Assembly: GCF_009729055.1 (NCBI RefSeq)
Contig: NZ_CP045484.1
Span: 1,116,001 to 1,180,000 of the forward strand
Reading direction: 5' to 3'
DNA: 64,000 nt
Source: Sulfurisphaera ohwakuensis
GTDB lineage: Archaea; Thermoproteota; Thermoprotei_A; Sulfolobales; Sulfolobaceae
Shown: positions 1 to 10,816 of the stretch, in pieces
Layout: the number at the start of each line of letters is the position of its first letter
Numbering within the stretch: position 1 is the first letter of the stretch
Notes under the pieces: generated by a model
Seen by the model: the letters and a program-made list of their open reading frames with translations, nothing else
What the model was told of the DNA's origin: nothing
Databases searched by the model: none
Position numbers and translations under genes: made by a program

Positions 1-522
1 TAAAATAGCCTCTGTTTCTTCTTTCGTATACGATTTTTGAACTAATTTATATAATTTTTCCATGACCTCAATTAGAGGTTGAATAGATTCTATATATTCA
101 GGAATAGTTAACTCTGGCATTGAGCTATATAGATTAATTAATCCTATAGATATAATTGATAATCCTTCTAATACAGTATTCCTTAATTGTTCTATTTGCT
201 GATTCTTATCTTGCAACTTCAAAATTTCATCTTTCCTAGTATTTAATTCCTTAACATATTCAGCTATTTTTAATCTTTGAATATCTAGGTTTATCATAGC
301 ATCACGCACATTCTTAGAAGACACGTACCTAACTTCTCCTTGACCTAAATTTGTAACTTTAACCAAGTCTTTTATAATCAGTTCTTCGACACTTCTCATA
401 ATACTTTCTTTAGTCATCAAAGGTGATAATAAAGATATCAATGCAGAAGCATCAATTCCAGCTGGTCCATATTGAGATATGGTAGTTAAAACTAATCTAT
501 CCCTTTTATTTAAGAATTCCAT
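1..522 (-). CDS. Partial winged-helix/coiled-coil protein, runs off left edge
   Basis: An open frame reads leftward from an ATG at 522 to the window edge without a stop, giving the first 174 residues. Residues about 1-75 look like a winged-helix DNA-binding domain (helical start MEFLNKRDRLVLTTIS, then a basic strand region), followed by a charged, leucine-rich helical stretch around residues 80-120 that could be a coiled coil. The C-terminus is missing. It is divergent from the phosphomevalonate kinase gene with only 38 bp between the starts. I do not recognise a specific family; a transcriptional regulator is an inference from the fold impression. Confidence 0.6.
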   Translation of the reverse strand, partial: MEFLNKRDRLVLTTISQYGPAGIDASALISLLSPLMTKESIMRSVEELIIKDLVKVTNLGQGEVRYVSSKNVRDAMINLDIQRLKIAEYVKELNTRKDEILKLQDKNQQIEQLRNTVLEGLSIISIGLINLYSSMPELTIPEYIESIQPLIEVMEKLYKLVQKSYTKEETEAIL

Positions 523-560
523 GAGAGACAAAAATAAAATAAAGCTAAAAAATTCATCAT

Positions 561-1505
561 GTGATATCTGCTCCGGGCAAAATATTATGGATTGGCAGTT
601 ATTCAGTAGTATTTGGCGGAATTTCACACGTTATAGCAATAAATAGGAGAGTAAGATGCGATATAAAAAGTTCCGATAATTTCATTTTTGAAACAACATA
701 CGGCACATTTAAAGATAGAGGAAACGAATTAATCGAAAGTGTGATTACAGTTTTTAAAGAAAAATTCGGAAATTTGCCTCCATTTCATGTGAAACTTTTT
801 AACGATGAAGATTTTCAGATACATGGTAAAAAAACTGGTTTAGGGAGTTCCTCAGCATCAACCGTAGCTTTAACTTCTTGTATCTATTATCACTTATTCA
901 ATAACTTAAACAAAGATGAAATCTATAAGTTAGCACAGAAAGCTAATTATATAAGGCAAAAAGGTATCGGGAGTGGTTTTGATATTGCCTCAGCTGTCTA
1001 CGGTTCAATAGTTTATAGAAGATTTTACGATATAGAGAAGATAGATAGTATAATTGAACCCCTTAAGATAGGAAACTATGAAATGCTCTTAGGTTTCATA
1101 GGTGAAAGCTTCAGTACTGTAAACTCTGTAGCTAAGTTTATTGAAAAAAGCAATAATGAGGAGTTCAAGAAAGTAATGAAATACATTGACGAGGAAAACA
1201 TAATGGCAATAAAACTTATAAAATTAGGTAAAATTGAGGAAGCCATAGAACACGTGAAACTTGCTAGAAGATTTCTAAATGGATTAGCTAAAAAAATAGT
1301 AGGTGTAGAGATAGAAAATGAGAAGATAAGAAGGCTAATTGAAATAGCTGAAAATGATGCATTAATTGCTTTATCTCCTGGAGCTGGAGGAGAATCAGTG
1401 TTTGCTTTAGGAAAGGATTTATCAAAGGTAAAAGAAAAGTGGAAAAAAGAAAACGTTATAGTTATAGAGTTAAAAGAGGATGAGGGTTTAAGAATTGAGG
1501 CTTGA
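561..1505 (+). CDS. Phosphomevalonate kinase (GHMP family)
   Basis: The 314-residue product is a GHMP kinase. The N-terminus [20 protein letters not shown] is the family's first motif, GLGSSSAS at residues 93-100 is the ATP-binding motif, and SPGAGGES near the C-terminus is the third motif. It would phosphorylate mevalonate-5-phosphate in the cytoplasm for archaeal lipid isoprenoids. The step assignment rests on the immediately following diphosphomevalonate decarboxylase, which overlaps it by 11 nt; Sulfolobales are known to use this classical pair. The start is GTG at 561, directly before the conserved ISAPGK motif. Mevalonate kinase is the alternative if context is ignored. Confidence 0.85.
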   Translation: MISAPGKILWIGSYSVVFGGISHVIAINRRVRCDIKSSDNFIFETTYGTFKDRGNELIESVITVFKEKFGNLPPFHVKLFNDEDFQIHGKKTGLGSSSASTVALTSCIYYHLFNNLNKDEIYKLAQKANYIRQKGIGSGFDIASAVYGSIVYRRFYDIEKIDSIIEPLKIGNYEMLLGFIGESFSTVNSVAKFIEKSNNEEFKKVMKYIDEENIMAIKLIKLGKIEEAIEHVKLARRFLNGLAKKIVGVEIENEKIRRLIEIAENDALIALSPGAGGESVFALGKDLSKVKEKWKKENVIVIELKEDEGLRIEA

Positions 1506-2475
1506 AGCTGAAGCCATTGCTCCTTCAAATATTGCAATTATAAAATACTGGGGTAAAAGAAATGAGGAGTTAAACTTACCATTAAACTCCTCACTTTCTA
1601 TAACTTTGTCTGGATTAGAAGTTAGAACTAGAATAATTTTCTCAAAAGAATTTGTAAAAGACGAGGTATATATTAATGGAGAAAAGGCAAAAGATGAAGA
1701 AGTGAGAGAATATAGTGGTAGAGTTTTAAATATATTTAGAAAGTTATATGGCCAAGAAATTTATGCTAAAGTGGAGTCATGGAGTAATTTTCCTAAATCT
1801 ATTGGATTAGCTTCTTCAGCTGCAGGGATAGCTGCGTTAGTTTATGCTGCTAATGAGGCTCTAGAGTTAGGTTTATCTCAGAAAGAATTGTCAAAAATTG
1901 CAAGAATTGGTTCTGGTAGTGCTTGTAGAAGTACTGCTGGAGGGTTTGTGCTATGGGAGAAGGGAGAAAGAGATGATGGTGAAGATTCTTACTGCTACTC
2001 ACTTTTCCCAGAAACTCACTGGAGAGAATTGGTAGATATTATTGCAATTGTAAGTGAAAGAAGTAAGAAAATCTCCTCTAGAGAAGGAATGATAATTACT
2101 TCTAAGACATCAAATCTAATGAAATGTAGGCTAAAGTTTATAGAAGAAACCTTACCTAAAGTGATTAAAAGTATAGAGGAAAGGAACGAGGAAGAATTCT
2201 ACTATTGGTTAATGAGACATAGTAACAGTATGCATGCGGTTATCTTAGATTCATGGCCATCCTTCTTTTACTTGAACGATACATCACTAAAAATTATGGA
2301 ATGGACCCAAGAGTTTGGAAAAGCTGGATATACTTTTGATGCCGGACCAAATCCTCATATTTTTACTACTGAAAAATATAAGGACGAAGTGATAAGTTTT
2401 CTTAATTCCATAGGCGTTAATAAGATAATTATCTCGAAAGTGGGAAGTGGACCAAAAGTTAGCAAGCTTCTTTAA
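1495..2475 (+). CDS. mvaD: Diphosphomevalonate decarboxylase
   Basis: This 326-residue protein makes isopentenyl diphosphate by ATP-dependent decarboxylation of mevalonate diphosphate. Family marks are [12 protein letters not shown] near residues 11-22, the GHMP ATP loop [12 protein letters not shown] at 100-111, [13 protein letters not shown] around 141-153 and a C-terminal DAGPNPHIF. The start is TTG at 1495, inside the end of the kinase gene, so the two are translationally coupled. The 3' end overlaps the convergent HD-hydrolase gene by 17 bp. Confidence 0.93.
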   Translation: MRLEAEAIAPSNIAIIKYWGKRNEELNLPLNSSLSITLSGLEVRTRIIFSKEFVKDEVYINGEKAKDEEVREYSGRVLNIFRKLYGQEIYAKVESWSNFPKSIGLASSAAGIAALVYAANEALELGLSQKELSKIARIGSGSACRSTAGGFVLWEKGERDDGEDSYCYSLFPETHWRELVDIIAIVSERSKKISSREGMIITSKTSNLMKCRLKFIEETLPKVIKSIEERNEEEFYYWLMRHSNSMHAVILDSWPSFFYLNDTSLKIMEWTQEFGKAGYTFDAGPNPHIFTTEKYKDEVISFLNSIGVNKIIISKVGSGPKVSKLL

Positions 2476-3657
2476 GTTTTTCATAGTATTTTCTCATTTT
2501 ATCCTCCATACTATGATGATACACTATTATCGCTTTCTTTAAGTCCCTTATTGCTGTTATGAGATTAGAGAATTGTGAGAGAGGAGAAAGCTTGCCTTCA
2601 TCATAAATATATATGGCCTCATTTTCCTCTTTGTATGGGACGTCAAAGAATTCATAATATATTATTTTACCTTCAGTTTCTCTCATAAGCTCCATTAGTT
2701 CTTCTTTATCTATAATGCTAGAACATTCTTGTGTTATATCCTTTTTAATTCTCTTATATCCACTTCTATAGAGTATAGGCTGTTTAAATTCTGTATCTTC
2801 TATCATATTTAATATCTTATAATCTATTATTTCTTCTATGTCGTTAAGATCTATTTTATTTTGCCTAATTAACTTTGAAATTGCATGAGAAAGAATAGCA
2901 TTATACATTCCTACAACACTGTGAAAATAAACATTCTTAAACATATACATTCTAGCTAAGAGAAATTGCTCAACTATTGGAATAGCTTTCTTTAATATAG
3001 CTATTTTTCCGTCAACATAAACTAAAACTCTCTTTAATCTTTCTATATCATAACTGCCATAACCCACACCTGCATAATAAGAATCTCTCAGTAAATAGTC
3101 ACCTCTATCTGCATCAACAAAGTTAGATATTATCTGCAAAGCAAACTTCTCTTCTTCGTTAGCGGGATTACCGCCAATAACGTTAATCAAAAACTTAACG
3201 GGATCTGTGATGTTACTATTCTTACCAACTTTCTCGAATAAGTAAGAGTACTTAGAAATTAACCTTAAACCGTATTTTACATGAGTTTCTTTTCCGTAGT
3301 ACTCAATTTTCTCTTTATAAACGTCTCTAGTAACTTGTAAAGCTGACTCAAAAGTGTGAGAAAATGCTACATGACCAATATCATGCAATAAGGCTGAAAG
3401 AGAAACTAATTTAGCGTAATCTTCGGTTAAAAAATCTATCTTACTGTTACTAGAAATATAGTGGAGAAACTCCTTAGCTAAATGCATTGCTCCTAAACTA
3501 TGCTCAAATCTAGTATGTCTCATTCCCGGATAAACCATATATGCTAAGCCAGTTTGTGAAATAAACCTTAATCGCTGAAAAAAAGGAGAGGAAATTACTG
3601 GTAAGATATCATCTGGAACTTCTATGTAACCATGTATAGGATCTCTTATAATCTTCA

Positions 3658-3658
<1 letters not shown>
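2459..3658 (-). CDS. HD-domain metal-dependent phosphohydrolase
   Basis: The 399-residue protein has the HD-domain order seen in SAMHD1/dGTPase-like hydrolases: [16 protein letters not shown] at 46-61 (H53), the [15 protein letters not shown] segment at 90-104 with the H92-D93 doublet, and a later D in [10 protein letters not shown]. These residues would bind metal. The likely substrate is a nucleotide or dNTP, but the sequence does not fix it. It starts one nucleotide into the stop of the upstream nucleoside phosphorylase (TAATG junction), so the two are one operon; that neighbour supports a role in nucleotide turnover. Confidence 0.8.
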
Positions 3659-4380
<722 letters not shown>

Positions 4381-4429
4381 TCAGCCAAGAAATTTTATAT
4401 CATTAATCATTACAGCCGGCGCTCATCAT
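4381..4429 (-). ncRNA. Candidate C/D-box sRNA (weak)
   Basis: Read on the minus strand, a C box ATGATGA (4423-4429) is followed by a GC-rich 12-nt spacer, an ATGA that could be a poor D' box, an ATGATA C'-like box, a 13-nt spacer and a perfect D box CTGA (4381-4384). Size and 12-nt spacing suit archaeal box C/D guides. However the second half overlaps the TATA region of the phosphorylase gene and the D' box is degenerate, so this may be chance. Confidence 0.3.
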
Positions 4430-4460
4430 CCACTTAACAAGTATAAACAGTAATATTAAA

Positions 4461-4715
4461 ATGTTAGAAAGATTTGGAATAAGGTTTAAAAACACAGAAG
4501 TAATATTTCATCTTATGAAAGAGAGAGTAGTTGAAGCAAAAAGATTAGTAGGAAAAAAGACTGTGAGGGGGAAGACTTACGAATATGAGTACTACACACT
4601 GCCATTAAATCTATATATACCAAAGTCTATGATAGAAAAACATGGGACTAAATATTTACTACAAGTGGATGAAGAATCTGGTACTATTACTATTAAACCT
4701 ACTGAGAGTAAATAG
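4461..4715 (+). CDS. Small protein with possible AbrB-like C-terminus
   Basis: An 84-residue basic protein. The second half, PLNLYIPKSMIEKHGTKYLLQVDEESGTITIKP, resembles the swapped-hairpin AbrB/SpoVT pattern (strand, I-P-K-x-hydrophobic, then I-x-hydrophobic-K-P), so DNA binding is possible. The N-terminal half is charged and unrecognised. It stands alone between divergent and convergent neighbours, with TATA-like GTATAAAC about 20 nt upstream. No more specific function can be given. Confidence 0.6.
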   Translation: MLERFGIRFKNTEVIFHLMKERVVEAKRLVGKKTVRGKTYEYEYYTLPLNLYIPKSMIEKHGTKYLLQVDEESGTITIKPTESK

Positions 4716-4745
4716 TTATTTTACTAAACCCCCCGATGATCAAAG

Positions 4746-6059
4746 TTATATTTTTCCATAATCTTTCATAACATCTATAAATATTTCTTTCAAATAGTCA
4801 TAACTAGAATCAACAGAACACTTTCTAAGTGTTTCTTTACCTAAAGAATATTTCTCTGGATCTCTAAGAACAGTATTCAACTTATCAGCTAGATCTTGAT
4901 AATCACCTCTTTTGAAAACAAATCCGTTTCCACCATCTATAATTAACTCGCTAATACCCGCTCCACTACTTACAATGGCTGGCTTACCATATACCCATCC
5001 TTCACACACAGTAAGTCCAAATCCTTCAATGTTAGAAGGTAAGAGTACAACATCTGAAGCTTCATATATAGCGTATAGTTCATCATCTGGAACGTAGCCA
5101 GTGAAAACTACTTTGTCTTTAACGTTAACCTGCTCGGCTAAGGTTTGCAATTTCTTAGCCCATACATTAGCTTTTCCAGTACCCAAAGCTCCACTAGTGA
5201 AGCTACCATTTCCAACTAAAAGTAATTTAGCATTATTTACATATTTCATTGCTTGTATAGCCACATCCTGGCTTTTCATAGGATCCATTCTAGCTACTAC
5301 TGTAACTATCTTATCATCTCCTTTTATTCCATATTTTTCTTTAACTTTCTCAACTTCTTGTCTTGATGCTTTCCTATATTCTTGAGGATCTATGAAGGGG
5401 TAAACTTGCTTTACTCTTCCTTTAATTCCTGCCCTTAACATACCTTCTAAATCCCTTTTTGTACTTACTATAACACCATCAAAACCTTCAAAAGTTCTAA
5501 TTAGAAATTCTCTCATCTTATGCGATAAATATTCTGGGACAAATGGTATATGATACCATAAAACAGCGGGTGCTGAAGGTCCTATAATTCCGCCAATAAG
5601 AAGTTGCTGAAAATCATTAATAAAATAAATATCAGTGTCCTTGTAAAACTCTAATAATTTTTGAGCTGACAACCAATTATAAGTTGCATAAGCAATATAA
5701 TCATCTGGCTGAATTTCATATTTAGATAATCCATGTGCCTCATTATAAATTCCCTCTTTAAATCTAGTATAACCTTGTAAATCTTTAGGGTTTAAATCTA
5801 CAAAATATATATTTAAATCTTTATATTTAACTTCTGGTGGATATCCCGGGCCAAGTGAAACCCATCTGGTTTTACTAAATTTTTTACTTAGTGCAAGCAT
5901 CATTTTTGCTACTCCACCTACAGATATGTAATAATCTGACGGATCGAGCAAAGAAACATCAATGGGAAATGAGAGAAATCCGTACTTATCAACTAAATCC
6001 CTATATGTGTACCTAAATCTAATTGGTGGTGTTTGAGTGTTTATAGCGACAGAAAACAT
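4746..6059 (-). CDS. GT4-type glycosyltransferase, possibly trehalose-phosphate synthase-like
   Basis: The 437-residue protein has two Rossmann halves. The C-terminal half shows the retaining GT-B pattern: [19 protein letters not shown], then [14 protein letters not shown] with the E-x7-E motif, then [15 protein letters not shown]. The N-terminal half contains [13 protein letters not shown]. It is divergent from, and shares a promoter element with, a GH15 glucosidase/trehalase-like gene. Sulfolobales are known to use a non-GT20 trehalose-6-phosphate synthase of this fold, so trehalose synthesis is a reasonable inference; glycogen or other glucosyl transfer is the alternative. The start is ATG at 6059. 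Confidence 0.75.
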   Translation of the reverse strand: MFSVAINTQTPPIRFRYTYRDLVDKYGFLSFPIDVSLLDPSDYYISVGGVAKMMLALSKKFSKTRWVSLGPGYPPEVKYKDLNIYFVDLNPKDLQGYTRFKEGIYNEAHGLSKYEIQPDDYIAYATYNWLSAQKLLEFYKDTDIYFINDFQQLLIGGIIGPSAPAVLWYHIPFVPEYLSHKMREFLIRTFEGFDGVIVSTKRDLEGMLRAGIKGRVKQVYPFIDPQEYRKASRQEVEKVKEKYGIKGDDKIVTVVARMDPMKSQDVAIQAMKYVNNAKLLLVGNGSFTSGALGTGKANVWAKKLQTLAEQVNVKDKVVFTGYVPDDELYAIYEASDVVLLPSNIEGFGLTVCEGWVYGKPAIVSSGAGISELIIDGGNGFVFKRGDYQDLADKLNTVLRDPEKYSLGKETLRKCSVDSSYDYLKEIFIDVMKDYGKI

Positions 6060-6074
6060 ATGAAAAATTTTCCG

Positions 6075-6089
6075 CTTATATTTATAAAG
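6075..6089. promoter_or_regulatory. Shared symmetric TATA box for divergent GT4 and GH15 genes
   Basis: The octamer TTTATAAA (6081-6088) lies in an almost self-complementary AT stretch. Its centre is about 26 nt from the glycosyltransferase ATG (6059, minus) and about 26 nt from a GTG (6111, plus) that suits the GH15 N-terminus. This is the spacing expected for leaderless promoters in both directions. Confidence 0.6.
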
Positions 6090-6110
6090 TTTTTAGAGTA
6101 TTATGCCTCC

Positions 6111-7880
6111 GTGAATTATGCATTCTTATCTAATGGGATAACTTCAGCGTTAGAATCACAAGGAAGTATAGATTGGTTTCCAGTACCTAGATTTGATTCT
6201 CAATCTATATTCACAAAAATATTAGACAACGAGAAAGGCGGATATTTCTCAGTGAGACCAAAAGAATATGACAGAATTCAAGAAGAATATATAGGATATT
6301 CGCTTATCTTAAAGACGACATTTAAGAAAAATGAGTTAAAGGCAATGGTTATAGATTTTTTACCCATTTCATTGCCAGCAATTATAAGGCTTTACGATAC
6401 CGAGCTTCCCTTAGAAGTAAATATTATACCTGTTTTTAACTATGCTTTGATAAATGCTGGGACAGAAATTGTAAAAGATGGGGTCATATACAGAAATCCT
6501 CTATCAAAAGAAGGAATAGAACTATTAGTCTATGGCAATTATGAAATTATTAGCCCTTACAAGTTGATCATAAAGCCTGGAAAAGGATACCTTTACTTAC
6601 TCTATTCAAAAGATTTAAGATACGGATTATTTAGCCAAAAAGGGTTCGTCTACTCAAGACCCTATGAAGCTTTTTCAAAACTCGTTGCACTCAGTGAAAA
6701 AGAGTTGAGCAGAGCTAAAAGAATAAGAAAAGCAGAGAGGTTTAAGGATATATACTATAGATCTATATCTGTTCTTCTAGGATTACTATATAGACCCTCT
6801 GGAGGAATAATTGCTTCTCCTACTACATCCTTACCAGAAATAATCGGTATGGAAAGGAATTGGGATTATAGATATGTATGGATAAGAGATGCTTCTTATG
6901 CTACAGAAGCATTAATTAAAGCGAACTTACTAACGCAAGCTAGACGATCTCTAGATTTTATAATAAGTGTAATAGATCCTTCATCTAAGAGTTTCGATCA
7001 TCCATTTTATACTATTGATGGAACACCTCCACCAGCTGAAGAAAACCTAGATTGGTTATCAGGTTTCAAAAACTCAAAACCAGTTAGAGTAGGAAATGCT
7101 GCTTATTTACAAATTCAAATGGACATTGAAGGTGCATTTATGCACACTCTTCATGAATATTATAAAGAGACTCAAGACGACGAATATATTGATAGCAATT
7201 ATTGGGCAATAGAAGCTATTGCAACATGGGTAAAATCTTACTGGAGAGAGCCTAGTACAGATATTTGGGAAGAGAGAGGAGTAACAAGACATTATGTACA
7301 TACAAAAGTCATGTCTTGGGTTGCTTTAGATAGAGCTTATAAATTAGCTGAAGCATTAGGATACAAAAAAGAAGCAGAGGAATGGAAGAGTGTAGCTAAC
7401 GAAATTAAAGAAGATATAATGACGCACGGTATAGTAGAAGGGAGTTTTGTAAGATATTATGGCGGAGATGAAATTGATTCTGCATTACTGACATTACCAT
7501 TATATGACTTCGTGGATGCTAATGATAAAATATTCTTAAACACACTTAAAAGAATAGAAAGCGAATTAAAAATAGAGGATGGACTTTATTTAAGATATAA
7601 AAAAGATTTCTTAGGTAGTGTAGTTCATCCGTTTGCTTTAGTAACACCATGGATGGCAAGAGTTTATATTAGATTAAACAAAGTTGAAGATGCAGTAAGA
7701 CTATTAGAGAAATTAGATAAATGTAGCAATTCACTAAAGCTACTAGGAGAGCATATTGATCAGAAAAACTGTGAGGCAAGAGGTAATTTTCCTCATTCAT
7801 TTCCTCATGCGGGTATAATTTTAAGTATAATCGAATTAGAGGAGAAATTAAATGCAGAAAATATTACAACTAATAAATGA
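6111..7880 (+). CDS. GH15 glucoamylase/trehalase-like glycoside hydrolase
   Basis: The protein (589 residues from GTG 6111) matches family GH15: YAFLSNGITSALESQGSIDWFPVPRFDS at the N-terminus, MERNWDYRYVWIRDASYA in the centre, the acid Glu in EERGVTRHYVHTKVMSW, and a second Glu in LLGEHIDQ followed by ARGNFPHSFPHA. It hydrolyses alpha-glucosidic bonds; archaeal GH15 members include trehalases, and the divergent glycosyltransferase makes trehalose metabolism plausible. I prefer GTG 6111 because family homology begins there and a TATA box lies 26 nt upstream; ATG 6060 or TTG 6033 would add residues with no family match and place the TATA inside the gene. No signal peptide is evident, so it is cytoplasmic. 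Confidence 0.88.
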   Translation: MNYAFLSNGITSALESQGSIDWFPVPRFDSQSIFTKILDNEKGGYFSVRPKEYDRIQEEYIGYSLILKTTFKKNELKAMVIDFLPISLPAIIRLYDTELPLEVNIIPVFNYALINAGTEIVKDGVIYRNPLSKEGIELLVYGNYEIISPYKLIIKPGKGYLYLLYSKDLRYGLFSQKGFVYSRPYEAFSKLVALSEKELSRAKRIRKAERFKDIYYRSISVLLGLLYRPSGGIIASPTTSLPEIIGMERNWDYRYVWIRDASYATEALIKANLLTQARRSLDFIISVIDPSSKSFDHPFYTIDGTPPPAEENLDWLSGFKNSKPVRVGNAAYLQIQMDIEGAFMHTLHEYYKETQDDEYIDSNYWAIEAIATWVKSYWREPSTDIWEERGVTRHYVHTKVMSWVALDRAYKLAEALGYKKEAEEWKSVANEIKEDIMTHGIVEGSFVRYYGGDEIDSALLTLPLYDFVDANDKIFLNTLKRIESELKIEDGLYLRYKKDFLGSVVHPFALVTPWMARVYIRLNKVEDAVRLLEKLDKCSNSLKLLGEHIDQKNCEARGNFPHSFPHAGIILSIIELEEKLNAENITTNK

Positions 7881-8382
7881 GGCAATAGAAGAAATAGAGA
7901 AATATGGCTCTTGCGAATCTGCTTACTACTTACTGAAATATATTGCTTCCCATGGTGAAAAGTTTATTGAAGAGAAATCAGTAAATTATGATTTTACACT
8001 AGATAACATAATACTTATGTCCGTGTTACAAGAAACTCACAAATACAAATTATTCGTTTCCTCGTTTTTCATTTATGATTATTTGAGTAAGAAGTTTCGC
8101 GTGCAGGAACCATTATTTATTTTTAGATGGGGAAAAACGTACTTCATATATAGTTATAGAATAAACGCCAGACTAGAATCACTTATAAAAAATCAATTTA
8201 TTTTTTCTAGGAAGGGAATACTAAAATTAACTAAAAAAGGTGAAAATGAGAGAGAAAACATTTTCTCTTCTCTTCCTTCTACTGATAGAAAGAAAATAGA
8301 AGAGATAATAGATAATATAGATAAAATGAAATTAAAAGAACTGAGAATTTATACAAAAAAATATCTTTTCTCTATTCAATGA
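7852..8382 (+). CDS. Conserved-looking hypothetical protein, winged-helix-like end
   Basis: A 176-residue protein starting at ATG 7852, overlapping the end of the GH15 gene by 29 nt, so probably co-transcribed. It is mostly helical; the segment [28 protein letters not shown] resembles the recognition helix and wing of a winged-helix domain. I do not recognise the family. Its 3' end overlaps the convergent flavoprotein gene by 11 nt. A regulator of the sugar genes is possible but unproven. Confidence 0.55.
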   Translation: MQKILQLINEAIEEIEKYGSCESAYYLLKYIASHGEKFIEEKSVNYDFTLDNIILMSVLQETHKYKLFVSSFFIYDYLSKKFRVQEPLFIFRWGKTYFIYSYRINARLESLIKNQFIFSRKGILKLTKKGENERENIFSSLPSTDRKKIEEIIDNIDKMKLKELRIYTKKYLFSIQ

Positions 8383-9544
8383 CTTTATAGTTAAACAATC
8401 TTGAAAGATATGCTTGCTCCCAATTATCTTTCTGTAGGGTATACTCTCTCTTCATTACTGGATCTTTTGCAGCTGCTGGAGGTTGTTTAGTTAAATCTAG
8501 CTGGAACTGCAAACTGTAAGTCTCTAATTTTCCTTCTAAATTACCTACATAAGCCCAGCCTACAAATGCATATTGGACTGAGACTTTTTCACTTACTCCT
8601 TCCATTTCTAAGATCTTATTTGCAGCAAATTGTGAGCTTTCAAACGCTATTTCTTGGTTCTTAGGGAACGGTAACTTGGCAGCATCACCAACAACTAGGA
8701 TATCATCATATTTCGGAGTTCTCAAATCTTGAGGACTCCTAACGTCTGCAAAAGGTGAACCCAAACCTGCTTCTTCAATAAATCTTGGGACTTTGTTAGG
8801 TTCAAGCATTGCTAAAATATCATAGTTATACTTTTCTCCAGACTTTGTTACAACGTAATTTTCACCAATTTCGACTATCTCTTGGTTTGTAACTAATTCT
8901 ATTCCAGCTTTTTCATAAATCTGTTTTATAACATCAGCAATAACTGGTGGTTGTGTTTTGTCATTAGCATCTATGTGAATTATTCTAAACTTGTTCCTAA
9001 CGCCCCTATAAGAAAGGATAGTATGTGCTAACATCGCAGTCTCAGTTGGTGCTGGGGCACATCTATAGGGTGCCTTAGGTGCATAAACTACAACTGTTCC
9101 TTTTTCAGCTGTCCACAATCTTTGCTTAAGAACATTAACTCTTCCTGGATCATAGACTGTTGTATTCTTCCACCAGTACTTATCATAACCAGTTATTTTA
9201 CTACCATCAAAAACAATACCTGGAGACAAAACTAAATAGTCGTAAGAAAGTTCCCTAGTGGAATTAAAAGACGAATCTGACAGATACACCTTTCTATTAT
9301 CTGGGTCTATTTTGTAAACATTACCAATAACTACATTTATTCCTAATTTTCCAACTTCTTCGTAACCTCTAATTATCCTACTATACCTCTGCTCTCCAGT
9401 TAAAATCAATGGTCTACTAGGGCCAGCAAAATAGAAATCCTCCTTGTTTACTACAGTTATATTAGCGTTTTTGAGTTTTTGAGCTAGTGTAGTAGCAACA
9501 CCCATTCCTCCTATTCCGCCACCTATGATAACAATATTCTTCAT
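8372..9544 (-). CDS. Sulfide:quinone reductase/flavocytochrome-c-like FAD oxidoreductase
   Basis: The 390-residue protein has the N-terminal FAD Rossmann motif [12 protein letters not shown] (residues 6-17), a second nucleotide segment, and the C-terminal FAD contact [22 protein letters not shown], the architecture of SQR/FCSD flavoproteins. [11 protein letters not shown] (C162) corresponds to the family's first redox cysteine with its proline-rich follow-up. It is the only cysteine in the protein, whereas typical SQRs use two or three, so sulfide oxidation by the usual disulfide route is doubtful. Membrane association and quinone reduction are inferred from the family. An NADH dehydrogenase-like role is an alternative. 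Confidence 0.75.
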   Translation of the reverse strand: MKNIVIIGGGIGGMGVATTLAQKLKNANITVVNKEDFYFAGPSRPLILTGEQRYSRIIRGYEEVGKLGINVVIGNVYKIDPDNRKVYLSDSSFNSTRELSYDYLVLSPGIVFDGSKITGYDKYWWKNTTVYDPGRVNVLKQRLWTAEKGTVVVYAPKAPYRCAPAPTETAMLAHTILSYRGVRNKFRIIHIDANDKTQPPVIADVIKQIYEKAGIELVTNQEIVEIGENYVVTKSGEKYNYDILAMLEPNKVPRFIEEAGLGSPFADVRSPQDLRTPKYDDILVVGDAAKLPFPKNQEIAFESSQFAANKILEMEGVSEKVSVQYAFVGWAYVGNLEGKLETYSLQFQLDLTKQPPAAAKDPVMKREYTLQKDNWEQAYLSRLFNYKVIE

Positions 9545-10282
9545 ATGTAAATTTTTAGTTTAACAAAGTTTAATGAAATTTTTTATATTGAGAGTTAGCC
9601 AAAAGGTTTAAATTCATAAAATACAAATATACTAGTTTCACAAAAAATTAAAAATTTCAATTACAAAAATTTTTATAAAATGATTTTAAGTTATTTACTA
9701 TATCCTAGATAGAAAAGATATACTATCCACTTATTTTCTAAATCATTAAATAGGTATGTTTTTAATAAAAATACTAGAAAATAAATGAATTCTATATTGA
9801 AAATATATAAAGAAAGACTTGCTTCTATTTATTAAGAATACAATTTGAACTTCGATGAAATAAATATTGTAGCAGTAAAGCATGGAAAATTAAAAATAAG
9901 TTATAGTAATACAAAGATTGATATTACACGTTAAAGTTAAATATCGAGAGATAGCTCAAAATCAAAAATTAGCTTTAGTATTAAATATACTATATCTTTA
10001 TTTTGATTGAAAATATAATAATGTTATTATCGTTAATCTAAAATATATAGAGAGATAATTTTAAATTTAAATTTATATATTCTTATTTCTTATAATTTTA
10101 TTTAATATAATTAAAAATAGATTAATTAAATAATTCTTGTGAGTAATACTTATAGTACTCAAGGGAATGTCCTTACCATAAAAAAATAGTATTTGTTAAT
10201 AAATTAATATATTTTTAATGTAATAAGTAAATGTATACGGTTATCCCATAAGTGGTATTAGGTCTTTGCTTTTTAGATTAGA
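9545..10282. other. Gene-poor AT-rich gap
   Basis: About 740 bp with no convincing gene. The part next to the flavoprotein start should hold its promoter. A frame at about 9787-9936 reads as about 50 codons with one internal stop and may be a decayed gene, but nothing recognisable remains. Confidence 0.5.
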
Positions 10283-10753
10283 TTAGGATAGAATGACTTT
10301 TCTAGCCTCTCTTATCATTCGTTCTATATCAGAGATCATTATTTTAACAGTATCCAAATCGAATTTAGCCTCATGAAATCCCCAAACATGTAAGACATAA
10401 GCTGAATTCCATCCTGCTTTAACCCAGTCACCTAGTTTTAAAGATAGCTTTGCTGCAGCATGGCCAAGATTATAAGTATACCATCTCCCCTCTTTAATTG
10501 CTTGTTGATATTCTGGTAAGTTGAATTTTTCAGCTAACGCTTTGACAATCTCTTCAGCTGTCTTATAAGCCTTTTCAGACGCTTGAATAGCATCTCCTTT
10601 AGAAAGATAATCCTTAGCCTCAGATAGATACTTCTCAGCTAATTCTAACCTTATTTTAACTCCTTCGTTTGGATCAAGTTTAGATAGTGCTAAAATTATT
10701 AAGTCTTCAACATTGATGCCTTTTTCCTCAGCTTTCTTAATAAGCTCCTCCAC
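10283..10753 (-). CDS. PaREP1/HEPN-like helical protein
   Basis: A 156-residue, almost wholly helical protein with the pattern of the crenarchaeal PaREP1 family: LAEKYLSEAKDYLSKGDAIQASEKAYKTAEEIVKALAEK, then GRWYTYNLGHAAAKLSLKLGDWVKAGWNSAYVLHVWGFHEAK. Related helical bundles include HEPN proteins, some paired with nucleotidyltransferases as toxin-antitoxin modules, but no partner gene lies next to it. It starts at GTG 10753. Function unknown. Confidence 0.75.
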   Translation of the reverse strand: MEELIKKAEEKGINVEDLIILALSKLDPNEGVKIRLELAEKYLSEAKDYLSKGDAIQASEKAYKTAEEIVKALAEKFNLPEYQQAIKEGRWYTYNLGHAAAKLSLKLGDWVKAGWNSAYVLHVWGFHEAKFDLDTVKIMISDIERMIREARKVILS

Positions 10754-10816
10754 AACATCAATTTAATCACAAGGTTTAATAAACTAAATTATACTTCTTA
10801 AGCCCTTTTACAAATT

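Noticed and set aside
9787-9936. Roughly 50-codon frame with one internal stop in the gap after the flavoprotein
   Set aside because: In AT-rich DNA this length can arise by chance and nothing recognisable is encoded.
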